DNA of 64,000 nucleotides, from NCBI RefSeq assembly GCF_042453785.1, contig NC_091668.1, positions 28,211,501-28,275,500 on the forward strand, in the 5' to 3' direction. Below, piece after piece: positions 12,691-24,454 of the stretch. This DNA is from Malus domestica (taxonomy: Eukaryota > Streptophyta > Magnoliopsida > Rosales > Rosaceae). The translations under genes and the position numbers were made by a program. The notes below the pieces were generated by a model. The model was not told where the DNA came from. It saw only the letters and a list, made by a program, of their open reading frames with translations, and made no database searches. Each line of letters begins with the position of its first letter. Position 1 is the first letter of the stretch.

Positions 12691-13379
12691 GCATCTATCC
12701 AGAAGGAGCTTCAAACACTCCTTGGAAAAGCTTTTGTTCCTCTACCCCGTGTAAAATTAGAACCGTTTACGCAATGTCGACATACTGAATTCGGAAAACA
12801 AAAGCAGTAAAACTTTGGGGTACCAAGGCACAATGCACAAGAATGTTTCCCTGAAACATACAATTGCACCATCTTTCAAACTTCAAGACATAAATTTTCC
12901 AGTGTACTGCAAATATGCAGATAAAAAACTTTTTTTATGGAAGTGCTTAATCATGTGAATTTCTGTGACGGGAAATTTTCCGACATAAAAAAATGAGTTT
13001 ATACCTTTTTAAATGTTAAGAACTCTTTCAAAGATAAAGGACCATGTCAACCAACCATGATCAGACATCCGAATGAAGTAGATGAACAGCTAGAACATTC
13101 AAATTAAAAGACGCTACAATAATTTCTACCATACGGGAGCCTCCTTATAGGGGATTCGGAAGATGAATGAAGAAAGTTGAAATTTCACTCTAAAACCAAT
13201 TGTCAATATAGAGAGTGCTCAATTACTTCTAAGCACATGTAAGGTCTCTTCCTTCCTCGATGTGGATTAATACCCTCAACAACAAGCACTAATGAGTGCT
13301 CCGAATGGTGGCAATGAGCCTCCTTAGTTCTATCTATATTTGGGACATTAAATTCTTACAACGTTAACATGCTATGGCA

Positions 13380-14790
13380 ATATTAAACCATGATGAACAT
13401 GTATAATCAAGAGACTGAAGCCGAAATAAACGACATGAATTTTATGTTTTCTGTGGCTTTTAGCTCAAGGCCTGTCATTAAGAAAAACTAATGAAAATGA
13501 CTTGAAAACTTTGAGTTTTAACAATAAGGACAAAATAAAGGGTAAAGTGAATAGTACCAAGATTGACTTTGTAGTGTAAAAATGTGGTTTTTCGTTAAAA
13601 TGAATAGTACCGAAAGCTTTTCGTTAAAGTTCCCTTAATTTTATACAGAACATATATCAAGTACAACTAATCGTAAGGATTTCCTATTTGCATGAGTACA
13701 ACAGAAACACTCACAGATCTTTAATCATAAGAAAATATTCAAATGATGAGAAGAAAATAAAATTTTCAGATCAGGCGAAAATTATACCATTGGTTTATTA
13801 AAAACTACATGAGCTAAATTCTTCCGGATGAATTGCAGGCAAGCCTATACTCCCCTTTCACTCTTTGGAAAAACTCCGATGAAAGAAAACATACAATGCA
13901 TTCAAATTGCATAAGAAAATGACAGGTTTTTGGAGTTCCGAGAAGGTTAATGTTAGGTAGACCAAATTTTTAAACCAAAATCATGTGATGTGCACCAATA
14001 AAAAATAAATATTTTAATCAACACTTAAGTAATAATTCAATCATCAACAACCACATTATATGATTTATAAAATATGATTTAAATATATGGTCTCTCTAAC
14101 ATTATCATTTCCGTATTGTAATGCATGCACATCACATTTATTGTCTTTCATTCCACATGTATTACAAGTTGTATAAATCATGTTCTGATTAATAGATACA
14201 CACCAAAATGTGTTTAACTTTGTATTGCTTTCCCTTATCCTTTTTCTTTTGTTTTAATATATACCAAATATAAATCGTGCATCCTTATGAGCTTATTATC
14301 AATTCCTACTCTGTTTCTTCTCCTAAAAAGGTACACGATTTAAACTTGGTAAATAATAAAACACGAAAAATGAAATGTGAAAGCAGTATATATAATGTTA
14401 ATCACATTTTAACATGTATCTATTAATCAGATTACATATTTTACAGCATGTAATACACGTGGAATGAAGTCAAACAATAAATGTGATGTTCATGCATTAC
14501 GATACAGAAAGTAAACCTTCTCATAACTACAAAAACCTCTGTCATTTTCTTGTGCAATTTGAAAGCTTTGTATATTTTCTCTCATTTGTTTATGGACAAT
14601 GAGAGGGGAGTATAGGCTTTTCTACAGTTCATCTGAAAGAATTTATCTCATTATAGTTTTTAACTCTTTATAAACCGAAGTATAAATTTTCGCCTAATCT
14701 GAACTTTTTTTTCTTCACATCATTTGAAATTTTTCTTATCGTATTAAGTTGTGTGACTGCTCTGTTGGTAATGCAAAACAAGGAGAAAGA
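13380..14790. repeat. Foldback block B, second copy in the pseudogene region
   Basis: A second, diverged copy of the 11640-12690 sequence: the same intron flank (AACATGTATAATCAAGAGAC), then a left arm (about 13660-14275) and right arm (about 14330-14760) around a ~50-bp spacer. The left arm carries an extra ~150-bp AT-rich stretch (13950-14105), and the 153-bp MITE sits in the flank. It was probably made by a local duplication that also removed exon 2. Confidence 0.7.
13482..13634 (+). mobile_element. 153-bp MITE with TTA/TTAA target duplication
   Basis: The insertion lies inside foldback block B. The related sequence in block A at 11738-11741 has the unoccupied TTAA site. Here TTAA flanks both ends (13478-13481 and 13635-13638). 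The ends are imperfect inverted repeats (GAAAAACTAATGAAAA / GGGAACTTTAACGAAAA). Further copies lie at about 30773-30927, 36318-36478 and 45672-45832. The short TTA/TTAA duplication suggests a Tourist/PIF-like element; class is inferred. Confidence 0.8.
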
Positions 14791-15399
14791 AATGTTGGGA
14801 GATGTGGATGGATGATTGACTATCTATGACTGTTATACTTTCTTTTAAGGCATATTACTTGATGGTGACATTCAAGTCAATTGGATGGTACAACACAAAA
14901 CCATCATCATGTTTTGTTAGAATTTTTATTTATTTATTTACTTTTGTGTCTAATGGAACAATTTTAAATTATTCTAATTCTCAAACCAAGAGAATTTAAA
15001 TTTGGATGGTCTAATCAACATTTAAACGCGCACGAACACATACGCATATGTATATATGTATTGAAACTACTCTGATTTTCAAGCGAGGGAAATTCAAACT
15101 TGAGTGACCTAAGCCCATGTACACACGCGCACACACCTTAACGACACTAAAACGTTTCTGATTTTTAAGCGAGAGAAATTCAAACTTTACCAAGTGCGCA
15201 CAAATACACACATACTGAAACGCAATCAGGAAAAGTAAAAAGGGAAGGGAGAGTGAGGAACTGACATGTAATCGCATAACATGAGGTATCCACCATCTTT
15301 GCAGGCGCAGCACCAATCCTCTTCTGCATCTTCCTCTTTGTTTATTATCTTCTCTTCTTCTTCTTCTTCTTCGTCCTTGATCTTCTGCCTCCTCATCCT

Positions 15400-18018
15400 T
15401 GCCCTTCTATCTCTCTAGATCTCTAGTCTCTACACACAAAATCCCCCAAAAAACACCATCAACACCAAATAAATAAACAAATTACTGCTTATAAAAGCTC
15501 ACATATACAAAATCCAATCCTTCCTTTTACTTTAACATAAATAAAAAGCTCACACACACACACACATATATATAGATAGATAGATATTTGCAGAAACAAA
15601 AAAGTGAGTAGTGAGAGAGAGGTAGTAAATACCAAATTGTAGAATTGTAACTTTACTACCATGCATGTTCCAGAATCCCCAGTGAAGGAAGGAAGGAATC
15701 AACAAATAATAACACAGCTTGGGATTTTTTTTTTTGAAAAGAATTACAGCCTAGTTTTTTATTTTATTTAATTTCATTACCTAATGTCTCTCCTGCTTAT
15801 TCGGATTGTCTTGTCCAGTCCTATCCAATCGATATTTCCTTTCCAATGCACCCCACTGGGAAAATTTAGGGAATATTTTTGCCCAACATCCTATTTATCA
15901 TTATTAAATGCGTTTAAATTTCAAAATTTATGTAGTGTATAAACACAAATTTCAAAATTTAAAGGGAATTTTTATTTGAACTCATATAACATATCTCTAC
16001 ACCTAGCTTACTTTTTACACCGATATTATTTTTTTATCAAACTATTAATCTCTCTTTAAACCCAAATTTACAACTAATATTACCCTCACAGACTCAATTC
16101 AATATGCAACTTTATACACCCATGTTTTCACATTAGAAGCTATCCGGATCAATCTCATGAACATCCATGTTAATTAAATCCATTAATCTAATTGAACACA
16201 GTTGTCATGAGATGAGACTATGAGAGTCAAACCAAATTAATCAAACCCTAATTAGTTTAACAAATGCATGCATATTTTGCAAGCTAACTTGCAGTACTGG
16301 GAATAACAGCTAGCAAGCATGCACGGAAGTTAGAAACTGAGAAATGGAAACTCGTTTAGAATATATAAAATAAAATAATAATAAGATCAAAGGACTAATT
16401 ATAAACACTCAATAGTGCACAAACAAAATGAAACAAAGTGCAATGATTATCATGTTCTCACATGTTTGCAGTGCACCTGCATAGCAAGCCTACTAATTAA
16501 ACATGAGTAACATCTGAACATGTTAATTAAAGAATTAAAAGAACGTTAATTATTTAATTAAAATGGATAGTTAAAATTGAAGAAAAATACTTGATTTAGA
16601 ACTAGGTGTTGATCTTGATCATCTGCTGCTTGTTGTTTTGGCAGTAGTAGTAGCAGAAGTAAAAGCAGGTGATGAGTAGCGTTGGAGATGGTGATGGTGG
16701 TGGTGGGGTTGGTGGATGGTGGTGGTGGTAGTGATCATGACGATGATAAAGGTCTATGAGAGCGTCTTAGGACTTTTGCCAGGAAAGAACGTAAGAGAAA
16801 GATTATGTGATGGTTAGGGTTTATTGATAAATTTTATTTTTATTGTTAATTTCATCTTGTACTTAATAGTAATTATACAATAGGATAGTAAAGATATTTC
16901 ATATTTAAAGTATAAGTTGAGTGTATAAATAGTTTACATGGGTTCAAATAAAATTTCTCAAATTTAAACTCATCTAACGATAATAAATGAGATGGTGAGC
17001 ATTATATATATTGAATAAAATAACAAAGAAGAAAGAACCTGCTTAGTGAGTCAGTAATTTGTAACGCATGCATGTCTTGGGAATCCAGATATACATCCGG
17101 CCGTTTTGTTTGGCAATTCGAGGCTGCAGTTACATTCACACTCTCTATGCGGTGGCACCAGCACAGCCCCAGGGCATATCATTGTGGCTCTATGATGATT
17201 TCATTGAAGCAAATATTGGATCTGATAACATCACAAAACTCTTATATTGTTATCATTTTTCAGCTTAGATAACACCAATGCATATACACTTGTCATATAA
17301 GATTTACCTAATCACTTTTAACATTCAAATAAAATAGTTGTTGCTACTTAATATTACGGTCTAATGGTATTCCTCTTCACTTGTAAGTAAGAGGTCTTAA
17401 GTTCGATTCTTGCCAAAAACGAATTTGAATCATATTATTGCTAGCTAATTGTGAGGCTAAGCACACCCCCTCTTCTTTAGTGTAGACTCACTCGATTTTA
17501 AGGTTTTCGTGCGATCACGCTTCTCTAATTCCCTCCCTCTTTTCTTACTTCCATTCTACAGTTGACTTACCTAACATTCTTGTTCCTTCTTAAACTCTTC
17601 TAGTTACCACGTTAGGTTGGGGTGTTACAAGGCGACTACCTTCTAGTGTGAGTCTAGTAAGTTGACGCTGCATCGATCCCTCTTTTGCATTTGTTCGACT
17701 AATACATAGTGGATTGTTTTCTAACTGAGAAAGAATACTTAACACTTCACACAATCGTCTTTGGCAAAGAGGAACCACAGATTTGATCTTTGTTTTAGCT
17801 TCTTGACAAGAAAATGAGAAACATAAAATACAAACATATCAATACAGTACCGATAGTCGATTTGCTGGCCATGTCTTAAACTGCAATGAAAGCAGTTTTA
17901 TTCCAAGCTTAAAAGGACAAACGACATACAGACTAGAAAACTAACAACGCCACATTGCAGCCCTTTTAACACAGCAGTCGTATTTCAATATGCTGGTCGA
18001 GACTAGTGAGGAAACACT
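15400..18018. other. Upstream remnant of duplicated block, no gene
   Basis: 15400-17080 matches the upstream region of the intact gene. It holds a CA/TA/GATA microsatellite (15545-15585) and, at 16660-16740, a GGT-rich run. On the minus strand that run could encode a 37-residue His/Thr-rich peptide, which I do not believe to be a gene. The remainder to 18018 shows no coding signal, apart from a tRNA-like repeat at 17355-17495 listed separately. Confidence 0.5.
17355..17495 (+). mobile_element. tRNA-derived SINE-like fragment
   Basis: Starts GGTCTAATGGTATTCCTCTTC, continues through a Thr-tRNA-like anticodon arm (CACTTGTAAGT) and has a B-box-like GTTCGATTC at 17401-17409. A non-tRNA tail follows (GAATTTGAATCATATTATTG, TGTGAGGCTAAGC). 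The full cloverleaf does not close, so it is not a functional tRNA gene. The layout fits a tRNA-derived SINE. I cannot define a target duplication. Confidence 0.45.
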
Positions 18019-21000
18019 TCATTGATTATCAGCTTTTACGGCATCCACAGGACTGGATTCAGCCTCTAAAACCTCTGCAGTGACCTTTGGCACCTCCTTT
18101 AGTAGACCAACTTGAACAGAGGGTTGCTTTAGCATCTCTCTCTTCTCCATAAGTTCCCACAGCGTTGAACATAAAGCTGGTTAAGGTCCTCTGTCGTTCA
18201 ATGAGACAGCGGCATAACACAAATGTAGGTTGACAGATGCTCAAGCACTTGTGCGTGTTTGTGTTTGTGTGTGCATGGAGTAAAAGTGATGCATGAAGAA
18301 CCAAAACCAGATATTTCCAAGAAAATATTATCAATATACTAGAAAATTTGGCATCTCGTTCGACCACTGCTTTTGACTAGATGCCATTCATGGTTGAAAA
18401 CTGGGCTCTGAGGTGTAACTTTCCTTGAGAGTAAAAAGTTAAAAACAAAAAACTGCAAACCAATGGAAGGACTTTCACCTATTAAAAAACAAACTTGGAT
18501 TAATGCACTCAAAGCTATGAAAATTTAACTACGGAAGTTTTGTATAGACTATGGAAGGATATTCTCTTCTCCGTCCTTTCTCGTTTGCTCGATCAATGCA
18601 GTTTTGTAATCTGACCAACTCTCTCTCAATCCACTGATAACAATACGTCAATTTAAATCAGAAAAATGACGAGCAAGCAATTTGCCTCCATGGCAATGTA
18701 CTAGTCCTATTCAGATAAACTCGATATGACAAAAGCTTTCACATTTTGTTATAGAGTGGGGGCATAGGGGGAATAGGAAACAGATTTAAGAAATTAATGC
18801 CATAAAGTAGAACTACTTACATGCTTAGTTATATCCTCATGCAGAAGTCTTGCCTTCTGTTCAAGCTCGGCCTGTCGAACAATAAATTATGGTTAAAGGT
18901 TGAAAAACCATCGTTCACAAAAGATAGATATACATATGTATATAATGCACTAAACGAACTTTCATGACATTCGATTTTTAAATATACATAGTGGTCCATA
19001 TGAATACAGATCTTCATGGTGAGCCACACAAACCTATTGCCACAAACCAGAAAGAAGATAATTAAACTGAAAAACAAAGAAAACTTGCTATCCTAACTAG
19101 ACAGATTCAAGAAGGGAACTTAAACTTACAACTGTAGGTTTCCTTAGCAGGCCATTTGCCACATTTTCCCGCAACTCCTTACATTCGTCCTGCAAGTAGC
19201 ACATATTATTATCAAAGCAACAAACCGATCTGTGTATTTCCAGAATTGTGAATAACAAAATATTTATAGCTTAAATGTTGGACAAGACAAAAAGTTAAGT
19301 TTCTCAGTTATCAAATGTGCATATGAAGTACCAAATGTTCAATACATTGATGCTTGAAATCTTAGATCTCTATATAACTAAAAGGGATTGATAGAAATTG
19401 GTCTCAGCATCCAAGTCGTACTCCTCACCCTCAAAACATGTAAGGTTGAGGGTTTGATTAATAGGAGTGGAGAGCTCTCCAATTACTAAACCTTCTGAGG
19501 AAATTATGTTACGTATACAGAAAACTGATTAGTTCTTATACTGGTCAATTACCTCAGTGAAGTCTGAATCTGCCAGCTTAGAAATGGGAATATCTCTATT
19601 GGAAACTTGCAGGAGAATTTCGCCACCCATTCCATCAGCTGTTGAGCCTTTCTTTATGCCTGCGAGGATATAAAAGAAAAAAACTTGAATAAATCAAGGA
19701 ATTTCAGCACCTTAAAAGCCCGTGGAGAAAATAAGAGCATTTCCATCAACATAGCACCACCGTAACGTTTGAAGATCAATCTTACATTGTATGCCGAGGA
19801 GGGGCATATCCAATAATTGATGCATCAGCATGTTACATATATATTGAATCGAAACAAATCAGACTACAAGGCTAACATTTTTTCCAATCTGACATTATTA
19901 ACACAATAACAGATTATATATTTCCAACAAACAATACCTTCAACTTGTAAAAGTTGGTGAGAATTTGTCAGACGAAGCCTGGCATCATTTTTAACTCTCA
20001 CAAAAGTTCCCAGTAGCTTGCTTTCAGAGTTTTCAGGCTGCTTCAAGAACTCCTCCACTAAACTCCTCCTTAAGTAGACAAGCTTGATATTTTCAGGAAC
20101 TATGGATGCAAAACAACTTTTCTGGATGCTAGGACTCGCTTCCTTTTCAATAGATGCAACACCTGAGCTCTCTCTTCGCTTCTTGCTTGCTATCACTGTA
20201 TAATTCTTCTTGTCTTCCAGCTCACTATCATCTTCATCTGATATAACCAAGTTCTCGGTCATATGTTCCTCCAAAAGACCATATATTTTTATCCTATCCA
20301 GGGACTTCTTTCGGAAAATAGAATAAAGCTTCTCATCACATATAACCTTTTTCTTCTTTATTGGATCAAAAAGGTTTCTCTCTTTGATATAATCATAGAT
20401 GATTGAATCCACATCATACTGCGATAACTTGTTGGTTGTATCTATACCAATAGATCGCAGGAACTCAATAAGAGCTTTGGATGCCCATCCGATATACTCT
20501 TGCGCCTTCCTTTTTCCCATCGGTCTCTGAAATTCCGTGTCCGAAGTGTCACTATCAGATATCAGGTCAATAGCTTCTTCAGTCTCACCAGCTTTTACAG
20601 AACCAAACCTGCATGTTTTATTTACTCCCCTCTTTAACAGTAAATCTGCGGAATAGACATCATCTAAAGTCAAACCTTCGTTTTCCCTTATGATTTCCCA
20701 ATATTCTTTAAATAGGCACTCAAATGTATCTCGATCCTTGAAGTCTATTTTTTCCTGAAATTCAACAACCATACAACCAAAAACAGAAGCATAGATAATT
20801 AACTATATGATAGATGGACATATAATCAAGAGACTGAAACTTAAATAAGGGAGATGAATATATGTTTTCTGCGGTTTTTAGGCTTTTAGCTCAATGCCTG
20901 CCATTACTTCATACATAACGTATATCATGTTCAAGTACAACAAATCATAAGGATCTACCATTTGAATTAACTACAGAACAGTCACAGATCCTAACATCGG

Positions 21001-24000
21001 AAGAAAAAATTCTAATGATGTGAAAGAAAAGTTCAGATCAGACAAAATCTATACCTTTGATGTGAAACAAGAAGTTCTGATCAGGCGAAATTGTACCTTG
21101 GTTTACAAAGAAGTAAAAACTCGATGAGCCTTCCAGATGAATTGCAGAGAAGCGTTCTCCCCTTTCACTCTGTGAACTCCAATGAGAGAAAAAAATATAC
21201 CATCCTTTCAGATTCCACAAGAAAAGGACAGGTTTTTGTAGTTCCGAGAATTTACCTTCTTTATTGTAACGCATGAACATCACATTTATTGTCTGACTTC
21301 ATGCCACATGTATTACATGCCGTATAGATACACGCCAAAATGTGATTAACTCTATACTGCTTTCCCTTTTCCTTTTTTAAATATTTACCAAGTGTAAACC
21401 GTGTATCAGAGCTTCAGATAAGAACAGCGAAAATAAAATCAATTCCTATTCTGTTTCTTCCCCTTTTAGTTTAGCTGTTCTCATCTGAAGCTCACAAGGA
21501 TACACGATGTATACTTGGTAAATAATAAAACAAGAAACAGGAAAAGTGAAAGCTATTAATCAGAATGTGAATTATACAGCAAGTAATACATGTGGAATGA
21601 ATTCAGACAATAAACATGATGTCCATGCGTTACAAATTACGATACTGAAAGTAAACCTTAGAGAAAGACCAAAAACCTCTATCATTTTCTTGTGCAATCT
21701 GAAACTGCTGTAAATTTTTTCCCATCAGAGGTGTTCCCAGAGAGCTAGAGGACAGTATTGGCTTGTCTGCAATTTCAAGAAAGCATCTATCTCGGTGGTA
21801 AATGACAATAATGTAATTTCTAAAACAATATAACCTTCCACATAAATCTTGACATAACCCAAACAAAGATACAACATTATAGAACTACATACTAGAATTT
21901 CCGGCAAACAGAATAATTAATAACAGATGGAAACATAAACTTGGAGATTTTTGAACTAGTTAATTAACAAAGTGAGATTAATTATCTTACTCCATTTAAA
22001 CCATATTCTGAGTTTTGCTCTGCCAGTAGAATAAGCTCCAAACACTCCTTGCAAAACCCTTTCTTCCCTCTAACTTGTGTAAACTTAGAACCGCTTAAGC
22101 AATGTCGACATGCTGAATTCGGACAACAGAAGCAGTAAAACTTTGGGGTACCAAGGCACAATGCACAAGAATGCATCCCTGAAAAATAAAATTGCATCAT
22201 CTTTCAAACTTCAAGACACAAATTCTCCCAAGTATTGCAAATATGAAGATAAAAATATTTTTATGGAAGTGCTTAATCATGTGCATTTCTGTGACGGGAA
22301 ATTTTCAGAAATAAAAAATACATTTATACCATTCTAAATGTTAAGAACTCTTTCAAAGATATAGTACCATGTATACCGATCATGATCAGATATCCAAATG
22401 AAAAGATCGTAAATACTATGGATATGTACACTTGTGAAGTAGATGAACAGATAGAACATTCAAATTAAAAGACGGACAAGAATTTCTTGCATACAGAAGC
22501 CTTCTTATGGGGGACTTCGGAAGACAAGCACTAATGAGTGTATGGTGGCCGTTTGGCTAGTTAATTATGCTATTGTATGTTAATTAAAGGCCACACAGAG
22601 GGCCTGAAATTTCAACTCTGAACACTAGTTTGAAGTTGGGGTCAGTGCCATTTACTCTGCTTCAAGAAGCTTCTCTTCGATTCTACGGATTTGGGTAGGA
22701 ACAACAAAAGTTTGGTTGCTGAAGCCCTTTATGTGGTTCAACACTTGAACAGAAAAGCTTCATGGTTCTGCCAGAAAAGCTTCATAGTTCTGCTAATGAA
22801 GAGCATCCTAAAGAATTGAGTGTGCGATCGAATTCCCTTAGTTCTATCCATACATGTTACATCAAAATCTGTCTTTTACCCACATCCCACTCTGCACCCC
22901 AAAACTGATAAAGACAAAGAAAGAGACTCATGAATTTTACGAGTTGGTTTGGAACGAAACAAAATGAAAGACAAAACAGTCAGAAGCATCACACAAGCAT
23001 TTTTTAACATGATGCATGCATAATGAAATGATTTCAACTGAAACACTTATGTATCCTCATTGATAAATGTGAAGTTTCTTACTACAAATCCAGCGCTTTC
23101 CAGCCCCAGCGAAGGATTTCTTTTTGCCCACGCATCGAGCATGATATACTTTTAAGCAGCCCCTGAAATGAGTCAGGTTGTTAATAATATAGAAGTATAG
23201 AGACATCCTACGTCTAGGCAAAGAAATAAATCATTGAAGAAATGCGAGAAGGAACCAAAATGTACAGGTTGAGGATCGATAGAAGATGAAATGTCTTTGC
23301 TTTAGATCAACGTAAAACTCAAGAAAATTGGAGAAAGGAGTTTGTGAATTGACTTGTCATGAGAACATTCTAGTATCGAAATCACACACACACACAAGCA
23401 AATGCTCTCTTCTTTCTCAATTATTAACACGTTATCAAATAATCAGCAAGACAATCGATTAAGTTAAAGCATGTTTGAATACAGATTTTAATTCAAATTC
23501 TAACAACAATAAATGCTACGGAAATAGTATCTTTATCTATCTGTGATGATCGTTTGCCAAATATTTGGCACGTAATAATCAGAACCACACATTTGGACTT
23601 GATTTCACCTATCGATGTTTCATATTTGACAGTTTGGGACCAGAAAGAGAACATTTCCATATAAAATACAAGTTTATTTTCCCTGATAAAGAACTCCGTT
23701 ACATATGAAGAGGTTGTTGATTAGGTTGTTTGGATGATCCTCTCTCAATATCTTCTTGAAAGGGAATGTTGTACTGTTAAGTTGAAAGTGATATTCAAGT
23801 CAATAGGATGGTACAACACAAAGCCATCACTATGTTTTGTTGGATTTTTTATCTATTTATTTATTTATTGTGTCTAACGGAACAATATTCTAAACTACTC
23901 TAATTCTCAAGCGGGGAGAATTCGAATTGGGTGGCCTAACCAACATCTACACGCGTGTGCACACACCTATATATATGTATAGAAATTACTCTGATTTTCA

Positions 24001-24454
24001 AGCGAGGGAAATTCAAACTTGGGTGGCCTAAGTACGTCTACACGCGTGTGCACACACCTATATATATGTATAGAAATTACTCTGATTTTCAAGCGAGGGA
24101 AATTCAAACTTGGGTGGCCTAAGTACGTCTACACGCGGGCTCGAACGCACCTTTATCTAAATTGAAATGTCTCTGATTTTTAAGCGAGGGAAATTCAAAT
24201 TTGGGTGGCCTAACCAAACGTGCGCGCAAACACACACATATATATATATACATTGAAACTCAATGAGGAAAAGTAAAAGGGAAGGGAGAGTAAAGAACTA
24301 ACGGGTAGTCGCATAACATGAGGTCTCCACCATCTTTGCAAACGAAGCACCAATCTTCTTCCGCATCTTCCTCCTCCTCCTCCTCCTCCTCCTCCTCCTC
24401 CTCCTTGTTTGTTATCTTCTCTTCTTCTTCCTCCTTGCTCTTCTGCCTCTTCAT
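18019..24454 (-). CDS. PHD-SWIB-Plus3 protein, At5g08430-like, 9 exons
   Basis: Likely chromatin/transcription-associated nuclear protein related to Arabidopsis At5g08430 and the N-terminal half of NERD. Exons in transcript order: 24454-24303, 23162-23083, 22178-21991, 20754-19938, 19659-19553, 19189-19130, 18871-18821, 18633-18563, 18163-18019. They total 1671 nt and join in frame to 556 residues, close to At5g08430 (~553). Residues 1-30 are a Lys/Glu run; about 33-140 a PHD-like Cys-rich module (WCFVCKDGGDLMLCDYPGC, then HSCALC, CFCCPNSACRHC and GFCKEC); about 230-310 SWIB/MDM2 (WASKALIEFLRSIGID...); about 350-500 Plus3 (SCFASIVPENIKLVYLRRSL). The end pairs WIERELVRLQNCIDRANEKG with ELMEKREMLKQPSVQ. 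There is no GYF domain. The last intron starts ATATCCTT and ends AC. The Met at 24454 is the only sensible start. Confidence 0.88.
18164..18562 (-). other. AT-AC (U12-type) intron
   Basis: 399-nt last intron of the PHD-SWIB-Plus3 gene. On the minus strand the donor is GA|ATATCCTTCC (ATATCCTT is the U12 AT-AC donor consensus). The 3' end reads CCTTAAC, 16 nt, then |G, ending in AAC. CCTTAAC matches the U12 branch-site core, about 17 nt from the AC acceptor. Splicing here restores ...KGRRR-E-LWELMEKRE..., the expected family sequence. Without it the frame stops within 11 codons. No GT-AG pair gives the same join. Confidence 0.85.
20975..21790. repeat. Foldback block C in intron 3 of the intact gene
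   Basis: Imperfect inverted repeat wholly inside the intron 20755-21990. The left arm is about 20975-21415, the right arm about 21500-21790. Paired examples are CATTTATTGTCTGACTTCAT (21281) and its complement near 21600. The spacer has a nested small hairpin (GAGCTTCAGATAAGAACAGC at 21409 with its near-complement at 21475-21492). It shares ancestry with blocks A and B, so the foldback predates the gene duplication. Confidence 0.75.
23900..24215. repeat. ~90-bp tandem repeat in intron 1
   Basis: About three and a half units carrying the module CTGATTTTCAAGCGAGGGAA followed by TTCAAACTTGGGTGGCCTAA, with an ACACGCG...CACACA/TATATA spacer. Units repeat every 90 bp (for example 23990 and 24080). 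A shorter, more diverged array is present in the left duplicate at 14960-15200, so the array is older than the duplication. Confidence 0.75.
24360..24412 (-). repeat. Trinucleotide tract encoding poly-Glu in exon 1
   Basis: A run of CTC/TCC on the + strand gives a run of Glu codons at residues ~19-29 of the PHD-SWIB-Plus3 protein. It is likely length-polymorphic, always in steps of three, so the frame survives. The pseudogene copy has a TTC-rich tract at the same place (15350-15375). Confidence 0.8.

Larger units (their letters stand above)
10655..15396 (-). pseudogene. Broken tandem copy of the PHD/SWIB/Plus3 gene
   Basis: Pieces of the neighbouring gene (18019-24454) recur in the same order and orientation. 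Exon 1-like is 15266-15396, with the PHD start EEDWCCACKDGGYLMLCDY still legible. Exon 3-like is 12702-12850, exon 4-like about 10889-11600, exon 6-like about 10655-10684. Exons 2, 5, 7, 8 and 9 are absent. The exon 4 copy has lost roughly 110 nt from the SWIB core (near 11250) and is frameshifted, so the C-terminal Plus3 part survives only as a fragment (10905-11230). Its acceptor reads TTTCAAG where the intact gene has TTTCAG. Introns carry two foldback blocks. No intact product is possible; short transcripts could still exist. Confidence 0.85.
10613..17080. repeat. Left copy of a tandem segmental duplication
   Basis: Homologous to 19130-26290 in the same orientation. Besides the exon remnants, intron and upstream sequences match: 13021-13160 with 22340-22520, 14850-14900 with 23780-23850, 15270-15850 with 24290-25530, and a short piece near 17060 with one near 26240. 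The left copy has large internal deletions and an extra foldback block. Divergence is visible throughout, so the event is not recent. Confidence 0.75.

Noticed and set aside
16615..16740. Possible 37-residue His/Thr-rich peptide on the minus strand
   Set aside because: Explained by a GGT/GTA simple-repeat run; no family pattern or conserved start context.
17068..17272. Two overlapping 66-codon ORFs
   Set aside because: No recognisable domain; they lie at the ragged end of the duplicated block.
17355..17495. A functional tRNA-Thr gene
   Set aside because: The B box and an anticodon-like arm are present, but the acceptor stem does not pair and a repeat tail follows; a SINE explains it better.
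23900..24250. CRISPR-like array from the regularly spaced 90-bp units
   Set aside because: Units are repeated along their whole length with no unique spacers, and this is a plant intron.
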